A stretch of 64,000 nt of DNA. Source: Halichondria panicea (Eukaryota; Porifera; Demospongiae; Suberitida; Halichondriidae). The notes below the pieces were generated by a model that saw nothing but the letters and a program-made list of their open reading frames with translations, did no database searches and was not told the DNA's origin. A program made the translations under genes and the position numbers. The stretch covers positions 2,914,501 through 2,978,500 of the forward strand of contig NC_087385.1 of NCBI RefSeq assembly GCF_963675165.1. The letters are read 5' to 3'. This document shows positions 12,001-24,100 of the stretch, one piece after another; the stretch's first letter is position 1, and each line of letters begins with the position of its first letter.

Positions 12001-14960
12001 ATGCACTTTTTATGTGCTGCCTGTCAAAGAATAGAACCGCATCCCCATAAGCGTATCCGGCGAACTGATTGAATTGCTTAACCCACAAATGATTTTGCCG
12101 CTGAAAATTACCCAAAATGACAATTCTTGCATGTATTAAGGTAAAGGATCACTTCAGCTGAAAATACGTACCTCGTATACATGACACCTAATCTGGGTCA
12201 AATCCGGATTGAACCTGGATCAGATTAGGTATGACGATATCACGTGCGTGGACTGTGGAATGTCAATTAAGGTGCAACAAAGGTGCTGGTGGTCCCATAG
12301 TCTGCTGTTGATTGAAATTCCATAGTCTATGCATGTGACATGTACCTCCTCTGAATGGGCGGCTGACAGGCTTACTCTAGGAACACCCACAAACATGTAC
12401 AACACCTCAAAATTAGTCCTTTGTGTTTACTCGAGCTAAACCGCTTCTGACACAATCTAAATCGCTCGTTTACACCAATGTGGTTAGGTTTAATTCGGAT
12501 TCCATTAAAGGGCTCGTGTAAACGGGGCTTTAGACTAACTTTGTCGTCTCTGTTTAATACTCTTTGCATATTATAGGTTAAAACGGAAGGCCTTGAGCGA
12601 TCACTGACTGTAGTCATACATGAATTTGAGCAGGAGAAAATAAGCATTCAGGAAAAAAATTCCCGGCAAGTTCAACAAGCTTCTTCTGAATTGACTATTC
12701 TAAGGCAGTGTTACGAGTTTCAAAGTAGAGAAATGAATCATGTCAAGCGACTAGCCAAACGAGTACTAGATCAGCGATCGCATGTTGAACAATTCTTTCT
12801 TGAAGCATTATCTCAAGTTCGAAAAGAAATAGCAAGAAACAGGTTGGTAGATGTCGTTGTTGACACTGAATTTCATACATTCACACGAATGACTCTACAG
12901 GGGCCAGTATCGTAAGGATGCTCACTTAGTGTATCAACAGAATGTGTCAGATGCTGCTCAGGGAAGAAGTAAGTTCCCACCTGTGAGAACCTTCAAGCCT
13001 GGAATGGAGAAGAGTACGAACAGTGTGTACCAAGACATGGAACAAGCAGAAAAATGGTTTGTTATCATGCTTGTATAATGCGTAAACATGTATGATATTG
13101 CAACCATGCATGTGTATGGTTCACACCTCTTAATTTGAGAGTCTATACTATACCCCAAAAAACAGATTAGAGTTACGGTTACGAAATCTCGTATAGTACT
13201 TCTAATGAAAGCACCGTGGATGCTGATGCAGTGATGCTTCCGCTCTATGCAGTACTAGCAGACTTATAATTTTAGGCCTGGTGAAAATCAGAGGAGGTCA
13301 GACATCACTCAGGGTTCACTAATTATTGACCTTTTAATTGCTTTACGTTTTTGCTGACTCAGCAGTAGAACACGACTGAATCTAGCTATTAGGTTAGGTC
13401 CAGTAACCATCACAGACACCAACCACAACAGTTGTCAACAGATTCAGTGACAAAACCGTGCAGAAACATAGTTTCGTGTACCAGCCGCCCTTCTTTTAGA
13501 GGGCAAATGATTTATGAGAATAGCAAAAGTACGAAGACTCCACTGCTGAGTCAGCAAAAACGTAAAGCAATTTGGTCTTGAAATAATAGTCAAGTGGGAA
13601 ATTATCGACCATGATTGTTGCTAATGTCGAAATATTATTAATGGCTGCAAGCTCATGATGAACAATTTAATTTTAATTTGCTGCATGCAAAAACTCAGAG
13701 AGTGGGTAATGATCGACCATGATTGTTGTTAAAAACGATCGATGCCAAACGTTCAAGTCTAAAATTAATGGCTGCATTAGCAGAGCCTTGCAACTCTCTT
13801 CTCACTCTTGCAGCTACCAATAGCTAGCGTTCTAGTGCAGAGCTAACTAGTAGCAACACTCGCATTCCAAGTAAGCAAAACTAGGCATAACTCGAGAACG
13901 AAGCATTATTTTGCAAATCCACGAATTAAAATCCAAGTAAACATGACTAGAAGCCTATAACTTGCACTTGATTCATCCTTGAGCAGCTGTAGCAGTCTAC
14001 ACACAAACACACACACACTACCGTATACATGTACACCTCGCTTGCGCATGCACACCGAGGCATAAATATAACTTAGGTGTTGCTGCCATACACACAAGTT
14101 TGAGAGTCTCCAATGTCCTTTAAAGTAATAAGAACGAAGCACCACAGGTGCTGATGCCTCAGTAAAGCTAATAATAACTTTTATACACACATTATAATTA
14201 TCATGATGAACATTTTGGCATTAATTATTTTGCTGCATGCAAACTCAAAGAGTGGGTAATGATCGACCACGATTGTTGTTAAAAACAATCGATGCCAACA
14301 GTTCAACTAAAATTAATGGCTACATCAACAAAACTTTTGCAGCTACCAATAGTTAGCGTTCTAGTGCAGAGCTAAGTACTAAGTAGAGTAGCAACACTCG
14401 GTAAACAAGTTTGGCTACGTGCTCTTCTGCAATGGCATTCCAAGTAAGCAAAACTAGGCATGCGAAGCTTTATTTTGCAAATCCACGAGAACATGACTAG
14501 AAATTCTTACTTGCAATTGCCACTTCATTGATCCTTGAGCAGCTGTAGCAGCCCGACTACACACACACAAGCACACTACCGTATACCTCGCTTGTGCATG
14601 CGCACCGAGGCATAATTAAGCCTATAGAAACTCTTACTTTCCCTTCATATCATTGAGCAGCTATATCGATCAGTCTACACACTACTGTTGCGAATGTAAA
14701 ACCGTCCATACAGTCCAATAATAGTTTCAAGGTTGTGTTTCAAGCTGATATGACGTTTCTTAATTATGTTTTACAGGGATGGAATTGGAGGAGGAGTTGC
14801 TATGTCAGGTCTAACCTGGGAACAAAAACAACAAGTGCTTCATCAACTTTTTTCGAAAATGAACAATTCATTTTCATCAAAATCTTTTCCTCTGCATCCA
14901 CCCCTTCCATCCATTTGTTTTGATGAAGACACACCTGCATGTGGTCCAGTTTTGCAGTAG
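1..14960 (+). CDS. BBOF1: BBOF1-like basal body orientation factor (3' part, six exons)
   Basis: Exons read from frame and splice sites: 1-45, 7293-7525, 10451-10670, 12577-12842, 12901-13056, 14777-14960. Phases join without a break to give 367 residues ending in TAG at 14958-14960; the 5' part lies before the window. The product is almost all coiled coil, rich in Glu, Lys and Gln. Segments I recognise from vertebrate BBOF1/CCDC176 (DUF4515 group) are LAEKAHTEAVR, VKRLAKRVLDQRSHVEQFFLEA, here given only by its start VKRLAKR, then SVYQDMEQAEKW and LTWEQKQQVLHQLFSKM near the C-terminus. In vertebrates the protein sits at ciliary basal bodies and axonemes and is needed for basal body alignment; a role in flagellated cells here is inference. 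Introns are filled with transposons. Other DUF4515 proteins (CCDC166, CCDC121) are less likely because of the C-terminal match. Family assignment is from memory. Confidence 0.85.
240..470 (+). repeat. Short interspersed tandem repeat array
   Basis: Repeated words GATCTGCAAAATGCAGATCA, AAAATTGCATAGTCAGCTGA and AATCGATCTGCAAA alternate about five times with a variable 33-50 bp period. It resembles the subterminal arrays seen in other elements here, but no partner array was found. Confidence 0.6.
597..1083 (-). repeat. Family A repeat, copy 1
   Basis: Reverse-oriented copy: ATGCCTCGAGGCGTAGCCGC at one end, AGCGCTAGCTTTTTGTTAGC inside, and GAGGCACAGCCG at the other. Other copies: about 2247-2630, 4800-6083, 33495-35000, fragment 58080-58200. 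Confidence 0.65.
1112..1625. mobile_element. Non-autonomous P-like MITE (514 bp)
   Basis: Inverted ends share AGGGAGAGGGATTGGAAACG (left from about 1117, right ending at 1625 with CATAGATTG outermost). The 7-bp repeat AGCAAAT flanks it at 1105-1111 and 1626-1632. The GGATTGG core and the CATAGAT terminus resemble the ends of the autonomous element at 36076-40492. No coding capacity is seen. It lies in the first visible BBOF1 intron. Confidence 0.75.
2247..2630 (+). repeat. Family A repeat, copy 2
   Basis: Carries TTTAACAGATCTTTTCTGAC, CTAGCGCTTTAGTGCAAGGC and ends in GTGCGGCTATGCCTCGAGGC. A CA-rich run precedes the end. Confidence 0.65.
3092..3298. mobile_element. Hairpin MITE (207 bp)
   Basis: Nearly whole-length palindrome: ATCAGATGTATGCAGAGAGT at the left mirrors the right end, arms run about 50 bp to AAGCTTGTGACAG, and an inner inverted pair surrounds TAGATTACATCAC. 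Confidence 0.6.
3299..4096. mobile_element. Mutator-like element carrying a helicase fragment
   Basis: Ends read TAGCCTCGATCCTAGGCC (left) and the inverse of TAGCCTCGATTCCAGGCC (right); subterminal TTGATTGTATTTGGGCGTG also mirrors on the right. Same family as 55454-56501. No target duplication was found. The inside is a broken RecQ-type helicase piece. Confidence 0.6.
3349..3860 (-). pseudogene. RecQ-like DNA helicase fragment
   Basis: Minus-strand frames carry helicase motifs in order: GLTLMAEQAQALKLLFEGRD, a Walker A-like FPTGYSKSLCY (canonical GxGKS has become GYSKS), SPLMRLMIDQ-type motif Ia (MRLMIDQVRSL) and GVSAAILSSN, then YTAPEAIV. Frameshifts near 3640 and 3700 and the lack of the DEVH box and of the second helicase lobe make it a dead fragment of roughly 165 residues. 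It is enclosed by the terminal repeats of 3299-4096, so it looks captured by the transposon. Transposon-encoded helicases of this type are also common in early animals, an alternative source. Confidence 0.7.
4800..6083 (+). repeat. Family A repeat, copy 3 (long)
   Basis: The 5' part (TTTTGCTTTCGCTCAAAAGT ... GGGGTGTCCACAGT) matches 33500-33605; the middle (GGCTTACCAGGACCTCAA, GAGCGCGCATGCGCATTAC) matches 34498-34590; the 3' part matches the other copies. A 75-codon frame at 5521-5745 is unique to this copy and not recognised. Confidence 0.6.
7863..8486 (+). mobile_element. TA-flanked element, family G copy 1 (624 bp)
   Basis: Ends mirror each other over about 35 bp (CAGTATACATCAATAAAAAG, then TTCCCGTTCCGTTT); TA on each side. 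A second copy in opposite orientation is at 19918-20510. It interrupts family B copy 1. No coding capacity was found. Confidence 0.75.
8681..10155. mobile_element. Element with CCCTTACAAAAATG ends and internal satellite
   Basis: Inverted 14-bp ends; interior rich in TGTGTGC and GCACACG words. It contains the 81-bp tandem array 9711-10030 and a Lys-rich minus-strand frame of 64 codons (9156-9350) of unknown nature. Confidence 0.5.
9711..10030 (+). repeat. 81-bp tandem repeat, about 3.9 copies
   Basis: The word GATGTGTGCCTAATGTGCGC recurs at 9753, 9834, 9915 and (one change) 9996, an exact 81-bp period. Units also contain GGCATACGTGTAAGTC and CTGCTATAAAAGTT. Confidence 0.9.
10729..11038. mobile_element. 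Inverted-repeat MITE (310 bp)
   Basis: CAGTGCACCCTCAAGGCAAG at the left mirrors CTCGCCTTGAAGGCGCACTG at the right. The inside has three repeats of GGGGTTTAACTACCATAAAC type with GTACCCCACTTGGGGTCTGT. No clear target duplication. Confidence 0.5.
11400..11591. mobile_element. TA-flanked MITE, same family as 49126-49437
   Basis: Ends CTGTATAGAGGGAATATTTC and the inverse of CCGTATAGCAGGTATTTCGA, with TA on each side. The middle has a GCATGCATGC run. In BBOF1 intron between the exons at 10451 and 12577. Confidence 0.7.
13205..14063 (+). repeat. Family B repeat, copy 2
   Basis: Start AATGAAAGCACCGTGGATGC, end GCATGCACACCGAGGCATA; split by the MITE 13336-13572. In last BBOF1 intron. Confidence 0.65.
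13336..13572. mobile_element. MITE with perfect 31-bp inverted ends
   Basis: 13336-13366 (AATTGCTTTACGTTTTTGCT...) is the exact reverse complement of 13542-13572. Includes the palindrome TGCTGACTCAGCA. It lies within family B copy 2 in the last BBOF1 intron. Confidence 0.7.
14134..14613 (+). repeat. Family B repeat, copy 3
   Basis: About 480 bp: CGAAGCACCACAGGTGCTGA to TGCGCACCGAGGCATA. It includes the CA run and AGCTACCAATAGTTAGCGTT. Uninterrupted copy; good reference for the family. Confidence 0.7.
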
Positions 14961-14968
14961 AATACAGG

Positions 14969-14974
14969 TTTATT
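14969..14974 (-). promoter_or_regulatory. Candidate ALDH6A1 polyadenylation signal (distal, duplicate)
   Basis: Second AATAAA, created by the tandem duplication, 9 bp from the BBOF1 stop codon. Confidence 0.4.
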
Positions 14975-15062
14975 TTGTCAATGCAATGTTGTATCAACAT
15001 AACTAATATAATATAACTGTAGAGCTGTCAATATTGTAGTATTGTTTCTATGCTAATACACG

Positions 15063-15068
15063 TTTATT
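15063..15068 (-). promoter_or_regulatory. Candidate ALDH6A1 polyadenylation signal (proximal)
   Basis: AATAAA on the minus strand, about 80 bp after the ALDH6A1 stop; duplicated at 14969-14974. Confidence 0.5.
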
Positions 15069-15146
15069 TTGTCAATGCAATGTTGTATCAACATAACTAA
15101 TATAATATAACTGTAGAGCTGTCAATATTGTAGTATTGTTTCTATG

Positions 15147-18100
15147 CTACTTCATTGTGGGCATGACTGTAGGCATTGCACCAGCAGCATCTTCCTGTCT
15201 CCAAAGACTGGTTATTGTCTTCGTCTGGGTGTAGAAGTTAATGCCCTGCCAAACGAGATTAAAAATTGTTAATTAAGGTAATCAATGAGTCATTGACCGT
15301 AGCTACTAAAACTATAGAGATTCAAATGACTATGCCCCTTCAGGGTTTTATCTAGTGGGCGTGGGGGGCAGGGGTGAACCTTCCCCCCTCCCCCTAAATG
15401 TTGTAGAATAATGACGTCATCACATTAGTACTACGTAACCAATGTGATTAACTATACGCTAGATCTACTACGATGCGTTAGGCTAGACGCATAATATTAT
15501 AATTAGGCGTAGCCAAACATTTTGCCAAATGAAACCCTGCCCTTACAGAACTGGAAGTAAACCAATTTTCGAGTATACGTTATTACAATAGATCGAATTC
15601 TTGATTAAACACGCCATGCACACTTGCGCTTTAAGCAGTGTCTTAAACACGTTCAGTTGATGTGCCCAGAATTAATTTTTATAAGTGATGGCTATAATTT
15701 CAATCTTTAATTACACGTTACTTTGACTTTTATTTATAGGTGGTATAGTACCTAACTGCCACCGATTAGATCCCACCCAGTCACAAAATAATGTAAATAC
15801 TATCATGGCACGTACTGAATAATTATTGTAGATAGATACAGACGTACCTGTTTCCCATAAAAATTGATATCTCCTCTAAATGACCCCCTTGATCCAGTGA
15901 ATGAAAACATTGGCAAAGGCACTGGAATAGGGACATTTATCCCAACCTATAAGTATAGCAAAAATAATGTAAAACATTATGGTAATGTGGAAGTTACCTT
16001 AATGTATAAATACACACCTACATACCTGGCCAACGTCAATCTCCTCCTGGAATTTTCTTGCAACAGCACCAGAAGTTGTGAAGATAGCAGTACCATTTCC
16101 ATACGGATTATTGTTGATAATTTCAATGGCCTGTATAGGAACACAAATAATTATTATCTAGAGTTTATTAGAAGAGTACGCAACTCCAATAGACTGTAGC
16201 TATCTAGCAGCTGAGTTTAGTATAGCTAGCTGCTGACAGCTGCCTCAGAGTGGCGCTGCGCCACTCTACCACGCTTTAGGGATAACCCTGGAATAGTTCA
16301 GCACTCCCTTGCGGCTACAAAGCTACGTTGCTTGGAATGTATCTCACATTCTTTAGATTGTCCAGATATTTAAAACAAATGTAAAGCATCAGCACCAGAG
16401 TGTCCGCTATATTAGAATAACAGTTAGACTGTCTTCAGTAAATACGTTAGTCTCCTGGCATAGATTCATACAGAACGCTGGTTTTTGCAACCGTCAGTCT
16501 AAATACTCTTCCACTCAAAGATATGAAGGTTCCACTGTATTTGAAATAATTATATATTAGGGCTGCATTGAGGGGGGGGGCGAGGGGGGTAATTCGCCCC
16601 CCCCCCCCCTGATCCAAAATCCTGGATGCAGCCCTGGCTATAATGAAAGCACTGTGGGTGCATATAAAGCTACATAACATTAAGCTACTAGCTGTTGCTA
16701 ATAAATGTGACAGGGCCTAGGAAAACAACCCTTATGGAGCACACTAATTAATTAATTAAATAAAGTAGTACTTAAGCTTCGCACCTTCCTACCCCAAAAT
16801 ATTTTCGGGTGAAAGTATTGACTTACCGTTTTGAGAAACCAATATTCCAAGTTCTATCCGCATACAAGAACAGCACGAAAAATTCAATGGCTGCCTTGTA
16901 GGATTAAAATTTTTTTGAAAAGGTGGAGGAGATATGTTACTTTTTATGAAAGAAAAACAAAATCCTAAAATAGCTCTAAATATTATTTTACTTTGTAGCA
17001 TACTGAACATTATTAGTTTGCTCCATAAGGGTTGTTTTCCTAGGCCCTGTCACATTATTATACATGCACACAGCACTAAGCTGATGATGCATTAATTTTG
17101 CTGCATGCAGGCTAATCTGGGAATGATCGATGATTGATGCCAAAAGTATCTTGCAGCTCTATTCTCACCCTTGCAGCTACCAATAGCTAGTGTTCCAGCT
17201 AGTGCAGAGCTAACTACTAAGTAGCTTGAGTAGCAAAAATCCATGGACAAGTTTCTACGCACTCTTATATGAAAAGGCTGCAATGGCATTCCAAGTAAGC
17301 AAAAAACTAGGCATAACTCGAGAACCAAGCATTTTTTTGCAAATCCACGAATAAAAACCCATGACTGGAAAGCCTATTACTTGCACTTCATTGATCCTTG
17401 AGCAGCTGTAGCAGTCTACACAGATGGACAGACAGACACACAAACACTACCGTATATATCTTGCTTGTGCACCGAGGCATAATTTACACACAAACTTCAA
17501 ACTCACCTCATCAAGGTCATTGGCATTAAGTGTTACAAGCACAGGTCCAAAGATCTCTTCTGTGTAACATGTCATTGAAGGAGTAATTTCAGACAGGATA
17601 GTGGGCCCAACAAAATTCCCATTCTCGTAACCAGGAACAGAGATATCTCTCCCATCGAGAACAAGCTAAAATTTAAAAATCAAGCATTAGTATTATATCT
17701 AGTAAGCCAGAGCCTGTTTGTTTATTCTTGCTAATTCTAGCTACTATAGTTTTATTTTGCATGCACTTTCTTCATCCTGCTTGTTATTGGTTCATTCATA
17801 CATAGTCTTTAGTGTAATCATTTTTAGCAAGTACCACTACAAACTGCTAAATTATACATGTACATATACGTGTTGCATGCAAGTCTTGCTCTAAATTCAG
17901 GGGCGTAACTAACAATGAGCCTTGCCTCCTGTTCAAGTGTCATGCGACTCACCTCACTAGCTTTTAATAGCTCTGGCTACTAACTTCTGGCTATACTAAC
18001 TCTATAGCCAACTAGGTATAGAATGAGCAGAAAACGACCTCCATCACTGAGCTCTAATCACTTTAATGCTTGTCACAAATGGTGCAATCTGATTGGTTAC

Positions 18101-21100
18101 TGAGAGGTCCTTTATTTCACTTAGCACTATTCTAAATCAGTTATAGGCCTCATCCAACGGTCACTATGGGATTCAGCCTATAACTATTATTTAGAAAATG
18201 CTTGTCACAAATGGTGCAATCTGATTGGTTACTGAGAGGTCCTTTATTTCTCATAGAGACCTCTCAGTCATTCAGAGGTCTTCTATGGAGGTCCATTACA
18301 ATTATGTTCACTAACATTTTTTACATGATACATACAATCATACATGGAATGCTTAGCAACATCTATTTTATACATGAACAAGTACACACAGTTTATGTTG
18401 AAGTCATAGTAACGATGACGCAGTGCATCATTAAAAACTAATTTTTAAAAGTATTTGTGTTCTGCAGTGCCGCTTTGTAGCTTTTATCTCACTCTTGCAG
18501 CTACCAATAGCTAGTGCTCTAGTGCAGAAGAGCTAACTACTAAGTAGAATAGCAACTTTCTATTAACCGTTTTTGCTATGCAAGAGATGGAAACTGCCTT
18601 CAATGAGAGTTTTTTTTATGTAGACTAGCCAGAGCAAAGCTTTAATGTTGCTTGAGGTTTGTAGAAACAGAGTCTTCTTTGTGTTAATAATAGCTTAGCT
18701 TGCTTAGCACTATTCTAAATCAGTTATAGGCCTCGTCCAACGGTCACTATAGAGTTTTGAGAACCTCAGGCCCTTAGTAGCACCCTCGCTACGCTTGGGA
18801 TGCTACAGCCTCAGCAGGTCTTCGGTTCTCAAAACCCCATAGAGACCTTGGACTCAGCCTATAACTATTATGTCTTGTTGATGAAGAAAATAGAAGAGCA
18901 ACTAAACAGCAGTTACTGCAATGTATGTACATGCCCTTCTACACGTCAATTAGTGGGTATGGTTTCCGATTAACATCATTTTGCAGGGTCAGTCTTCCTC
19001 CTTACTGTAAAATTTCTAGGTACGCCCCTGTTAAAAATAATTATAGTCGGGTAATAGAGGAAATGGCACATGCAGATCATTAATGTTAATGTGTGTCATT
19101 ATAAGTTAACCACAGTTCAATTTACCTTTGCTCCTTCATCGACTCCACTCTGAATAAGATCCAAAACACGCTGCTTGGCTTCAGGAGATATAACTGGCCC
19201 TAAATCAGTACTAGGTTGATCTCCTGCATTGACCTATACATTAATTCAAGCACATGAACAGGTACAGTTAAGTGCTAAATCTACGTGTTATGAATGGTAC
19301 GTGTTGGGTGTTATGAATGCATGGCTTGGATGTATTATGGGCCATTTATTGCCCTCATAAATTAATAATTAATGGCTGCTGCTGCTGCCATGAAACAGTG
19401 CAGTTTTGCAGTTCTTTCTTCACTCTTGTAGCCGATTAACAATAGTACAATAGCTACATTATTATTTTAAGTCTGCAATGGCCTTCAAAGGCAACAAACA
19501 AGCCATTAATAATTGAGAACGCTTCAGTTTGCAATTCCAAGAAACTTGAGTGACACATAACAATTATAATAATACACACTTATACAACAGGCCATGTTGT
19601 TTTGTTTTCTGCTACCTAAGGATTAAATAACGTACAATACAAACACTAAAATTCATGGTAAAGATATACCAGTTTATGATAGATTTACCTTAAGCTGTTC
19701 GGCTTTCTTAATGATGTCAGGGATCCATTCCTTGGTCTCACCCACAAAGATGGCGGTGGATAAGGCCATACAACGTTGACCAGCAGCACCAAAAGCTGCT
19801 CCAACAAGCTGTGTGATAGTGTGCTCCTTGTTAGCATCAGGCATTATCACTCCATGATTCTTGGCACCCTATAACATGTAGAGTAAAACATAATAATTAT
19901 GTTTGCTATAGGACATACAGTATCTATCAATAAAAAGTTCCCGTTCCGTTTGCGTAGAACGCACCGTTCCCGTTTAAACGCATAAAAAAACGCATAATGA
20001 ACGCATTGTATTATGCAAAACGCTACCGTTTTCACACATGTGCAAAAAAATTGCTGAGTAAGCAGATTCGTTAACTTGTGATCGTGCGTACAGTGTAGCA
20101 GTAGCTAGCTAGCTTGTGTACTACAGTATAGCTGATTATCTAGCGCTTTAATGCTCTTTAGCTTATAGATGCTATTTTACAACAGTGAACCGTTTCCCCA
20201 GTTGTTCTCGGTCTCGCATCAGCCCCAAGACTAAGTTGCCCTCCATGCAAGTTATTTGTGACCTGGAATGACCGTTTTTGAAGACCATTGTCTCTTCTCC
20301 AGTATGTCTGACTGCATGGCTGCGTACTTTATAATAGCTAGCTAGCTCATTGTACTACAAATCATACAGTATCATTGTGTAATTTTTCATGATGACGTCA
20401 CCGTTTTAATTTATAAATGAGAAATTGGTCGCGTTCTACATCCAGTTTAACGCTACCGTTTATACGTGCGTTTTTAGAAACGGAATGGGAACTTTTATTG
20501 ATGTATACTGTAGTTGACTATTAATTTTGGTAAAATTAGCATTCAGATTTTTCTCTGTTATTAGGGTACTAATTTTGGCGGCTTTGTAGCAAATTCATTA
20601 GCACAATAATTATTTTGAGAAGATGTACAACTAGAGTTTTAAACGAGCATGTTGGCATTAATTACCGCATTAGCCACTTCTGGAACTCGAAGCGAGTTGT
20701 GGGTATAAAAAGAGCTGCCTAGGGCGCGACCTTTGACTCCAACATTCCCATACCAGTTCCTAATAGTAGCTTGAAGTTTCGATTGTGGTTCCAATGTCAG
20801 GAAACTGTTCAATTGTGGTGTTTGTTCGCTTTGGCTGCTTTTTCTGCAAATACTTTTGCTCAGCTAATGTTTTAGCCCTCCTGCGACGTACTTGCCTCTG
20901 AATGGACACACTTTTTAAAGAATCATCAAAAATATTCTCAGCTCTTGAAATGGCATCTGGGTTATCGCTTTCACTTTCTGTGAGCCCATCTCACTAGAGG
21001 GCCTGGTAACCACCGCTTGAGCGTGGGTGGAGTCAATACCGTATTCGTTCTAATTATAGAACCAGTAAAAAATAATAATTTTTCTAGAAGCAATGTACAA

Positions 21101-24100
21101 AAAAAAATTGATTTCATATGGTAGTTATAAAAGAGGGCGTTCTCACCGAGGCTGGTTCTGTAATTAGACCGCTTACGGTAGTAAATTTGTCTTTGTACTT
21201 AATTTTTTATCAATTACTATGGTCACCCACGTGGTTGATTAAACTTTTAGTGTCAAGAGAGAGAAATCGCTATCACAACTCTTGGCTCATACGAGGAGCA
21301 CTGATCTTACTGAGATGGCATCAAACAAGTGTCTGGAAGCAGGTAAACTTGCCAGAGCCGGTCAGCACTGACTGAAAAACGCCCCCACTCTACCACAGTG
21401 CAAAAGAATACAAAACTTGATTTTTCAACACTGGAGAGAGCGTGTGAGCAAGAGCAGAAGATAAGTAGAAGCCATCACAACAAAACTAGTCACTAGTCTA
21501 GGCCATAAACGTTGCCAGTATCTGTGTTTATAATAATTATTATTCTGCTATAAATATACAGTATACTGACTGATTTGCTAAGATATCTCGACCCCAAGAA
21601 TCTTGGGGGCAATTGACGCATGCGCAGACTGTGTATACCAGGCCGTCTTTCTCAAGAGCGGCCTGGAATCGAGGCTACTACTGCGCATGCTCAACTCCAT
21701 ATTCTGGGTGGGCTTATAATCAAGTGAAAATACCCTTGTGCAAGAACTGAAGAACTTCAAAGCAAAAGAGGGGATGGGCGTTTATTCAAGATGGGCTTAT
21801 TTTCGCGAGGGTATGTAGTAAAAAGGCTATGCCTTTTCAGTTCCAGGTTAATAGCTACAGTGAGCATTACTCCAGTGAACTTTCTGGAAGAGTTAGGAAG
21901 CTTACTTTCTTGCATAATGGACGGCAATTGAGACTATGCCATTGTGGATAGTTGATTCTGAAAAAGATCAGCAATAATGTCAGTACCGTATATCTTCTAA
22001 TTTGACAGCAAAAAATAGAAATTGTCCAGGTATAATTGGAACATATTTTTTTTTATAGAGCATGCAAAGTGTCCGGAATAATTAGAACAAGCAACGAGCT
22101 GCATACGAGTTAGCTAAGTTTAATAGAACAGTGTAGGACTGAATAGTTACACTAGCTATCTAAAACTAGCTACTCAATGCTATCTAACTGCAGCACTCTT
22201 AAGTCTTACTTGCCGTCTAGTCCATGAATGTAACTCAGAATTGTCCGGATATTTAGAACAAATGTAATATTAAAGCACTGGAGTGTCTGTTGTAACGAAA
22301 ATTATCCAAAAGAGTGTCCAGGGTAATTAGAAGATATACGGTATATCAAACAAAATCTTTGCTACCATTGCAAGTTTTAAACTGAGGTGCAGACAAGTAA
22401 GGCTCTCCTGGGCAGGGGTTGGTAGATTATGGTGGCACAATTTTGAGCAATAAGTATAGGCACAATTTTGGGGAAGAATTATGCTGGCATAATGGGAATC
22501 TTTATAAAAATAATAGGCAGGCTTTGAAAATACAGGTCAGTAGTATATAAACATATGTAGGGCTGATGAGAGTTGCAAGTAGGTAGAGTGGGTAGTTCTT
22601 ACACGACTTGGTTGATAATTATCTCCTTAGCATTGCATCATTTTAGGCAGAGTCATGTGGCCATTATTTAAAGTTTGTGCGACAATATGGGACACACGAT
22701 CTGCTTGGTACTTAGTCCTCGAACTAATGTATTCTCTCGTGGCCAGTAGGAGTATCAAAACACTTCTTGATAAACTTTTGGCAGCCATTTTTTTTCTTAG
22801 TTTGCTATCTCGTAAGAGCGTGAACTTTCCACAATTTTCATGACGTTGTAACGGATTGGAGTTATACTCTCGTCTGATTTCTTGTTTCCACGCTTTTTGG
22901 TGGTTCCCCCAGCCCATCCTAGCAATTTTTCACATTGCAAATGTTTTCTAGTCGGATTCCCTTTCTTTTTCAGTACAGAAGTATAAATTTACGTATCATG
23001 ACATGATAAGTGGAATGTCAAGAGGCAGTACAGAAGTTCAAGAAGAGAAGACAGGACTAATAGTAATGAGTGATATTTTGAATTTATGACAGCCATTTCA
23101 AGAGCATGATATCTAGCCAGTGCATTATATAGCATACCTGTCAGAGGAAGGGAGCTAGAGCTGAACAGTGTGAAGAAAAGCAACACCTCAGGCAAGCACT
23201 ACACTGACTTTAGAATTTGTGGCACACGGTTTCTTAGCCACGCCATCTATTATTTGGCCACAACGCAATTGCTGAGTCATTAAGGGTGCCCGCACATAGT
23301 AACAAATTGACATAATTTAGCTACAAAAATCCTGAGACTTGCACACGCAGTATTTAATTTCAATACGTGCGCTAGTATAGTAGTAACCACAAGTAACAAC
23401 ATAGTGGTTTTGTGAGAATGTCTTCAATTAAATTAACTACAAGCTGCAAAAGAAAATCAGATATATAGCTACACAAACTAATAAATCAATAACAATCCAA
23501 TAAATACAGAGCCAGATTTGTAGCGAAGGAGTGCACCTGCAAACAAACGATCAAGTCCATAGCTCTACTGGTTTCCTAGACGGAACTTCTTTTGGCTAGA
23601 TGATGAAAATCAAGTGTAAAATCTGTTCTCATCATCCTTTCCTCTCCATTTTTGGAGTGCACACTAGTAGAGTGTTGCTTCATAATCCTGTGAAGGATCC
23701 ATGTCTCCCCTGCAGGTAGTTTCATAGTTAGCTTTCCCTAGCGACGTGTGTGTGGGCGTAGGTGTTCCAGCACCCTTAAAGATGGCGGAATTGTCTAGGT
23801 AAGAGAAGTAGAGCCTGAGAGGTCATCTGCCTCGTGGAAGTAATCGCAAAATCTGAAGAAGCGTTTTGTAATCCAGGTTGTAGTCGTTTAGGAAACCCTG
23901 TGCAGAATGTCCTGGAGATGGCTGACTTGGAGCAAATGCTGGGCAAGAAACTTGCTCACTTACCCAGTCAGTCAGACAAAGAGCGGTGAAACTTCGAAAT
24001 AGTACAATTTTTAAAATGACAATATTCATTCATTAAAACGTTCATGGATTATGAAATGAGAGATACAAAGAGAGAAAAGGCTAAATTAACTATCTGTCCA

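Larger units (their letters stand above)
14961..15148. repeat. 94-bp tandem duplication at the convergent gene ends
   Basis: 14961-15054 and 15055-15148 are nearly identical (first difference CAGG versus CACG at the sixth to ninth bases). It starts at the base after the BBOF1 stop and ends within the ALDH6A1 stop codon (15147-15149). Each copy has TTTATT on plus, which is AATAAA for ALDH6A1 (15063-15068 and 14969-14974). Confidence 0.9.
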
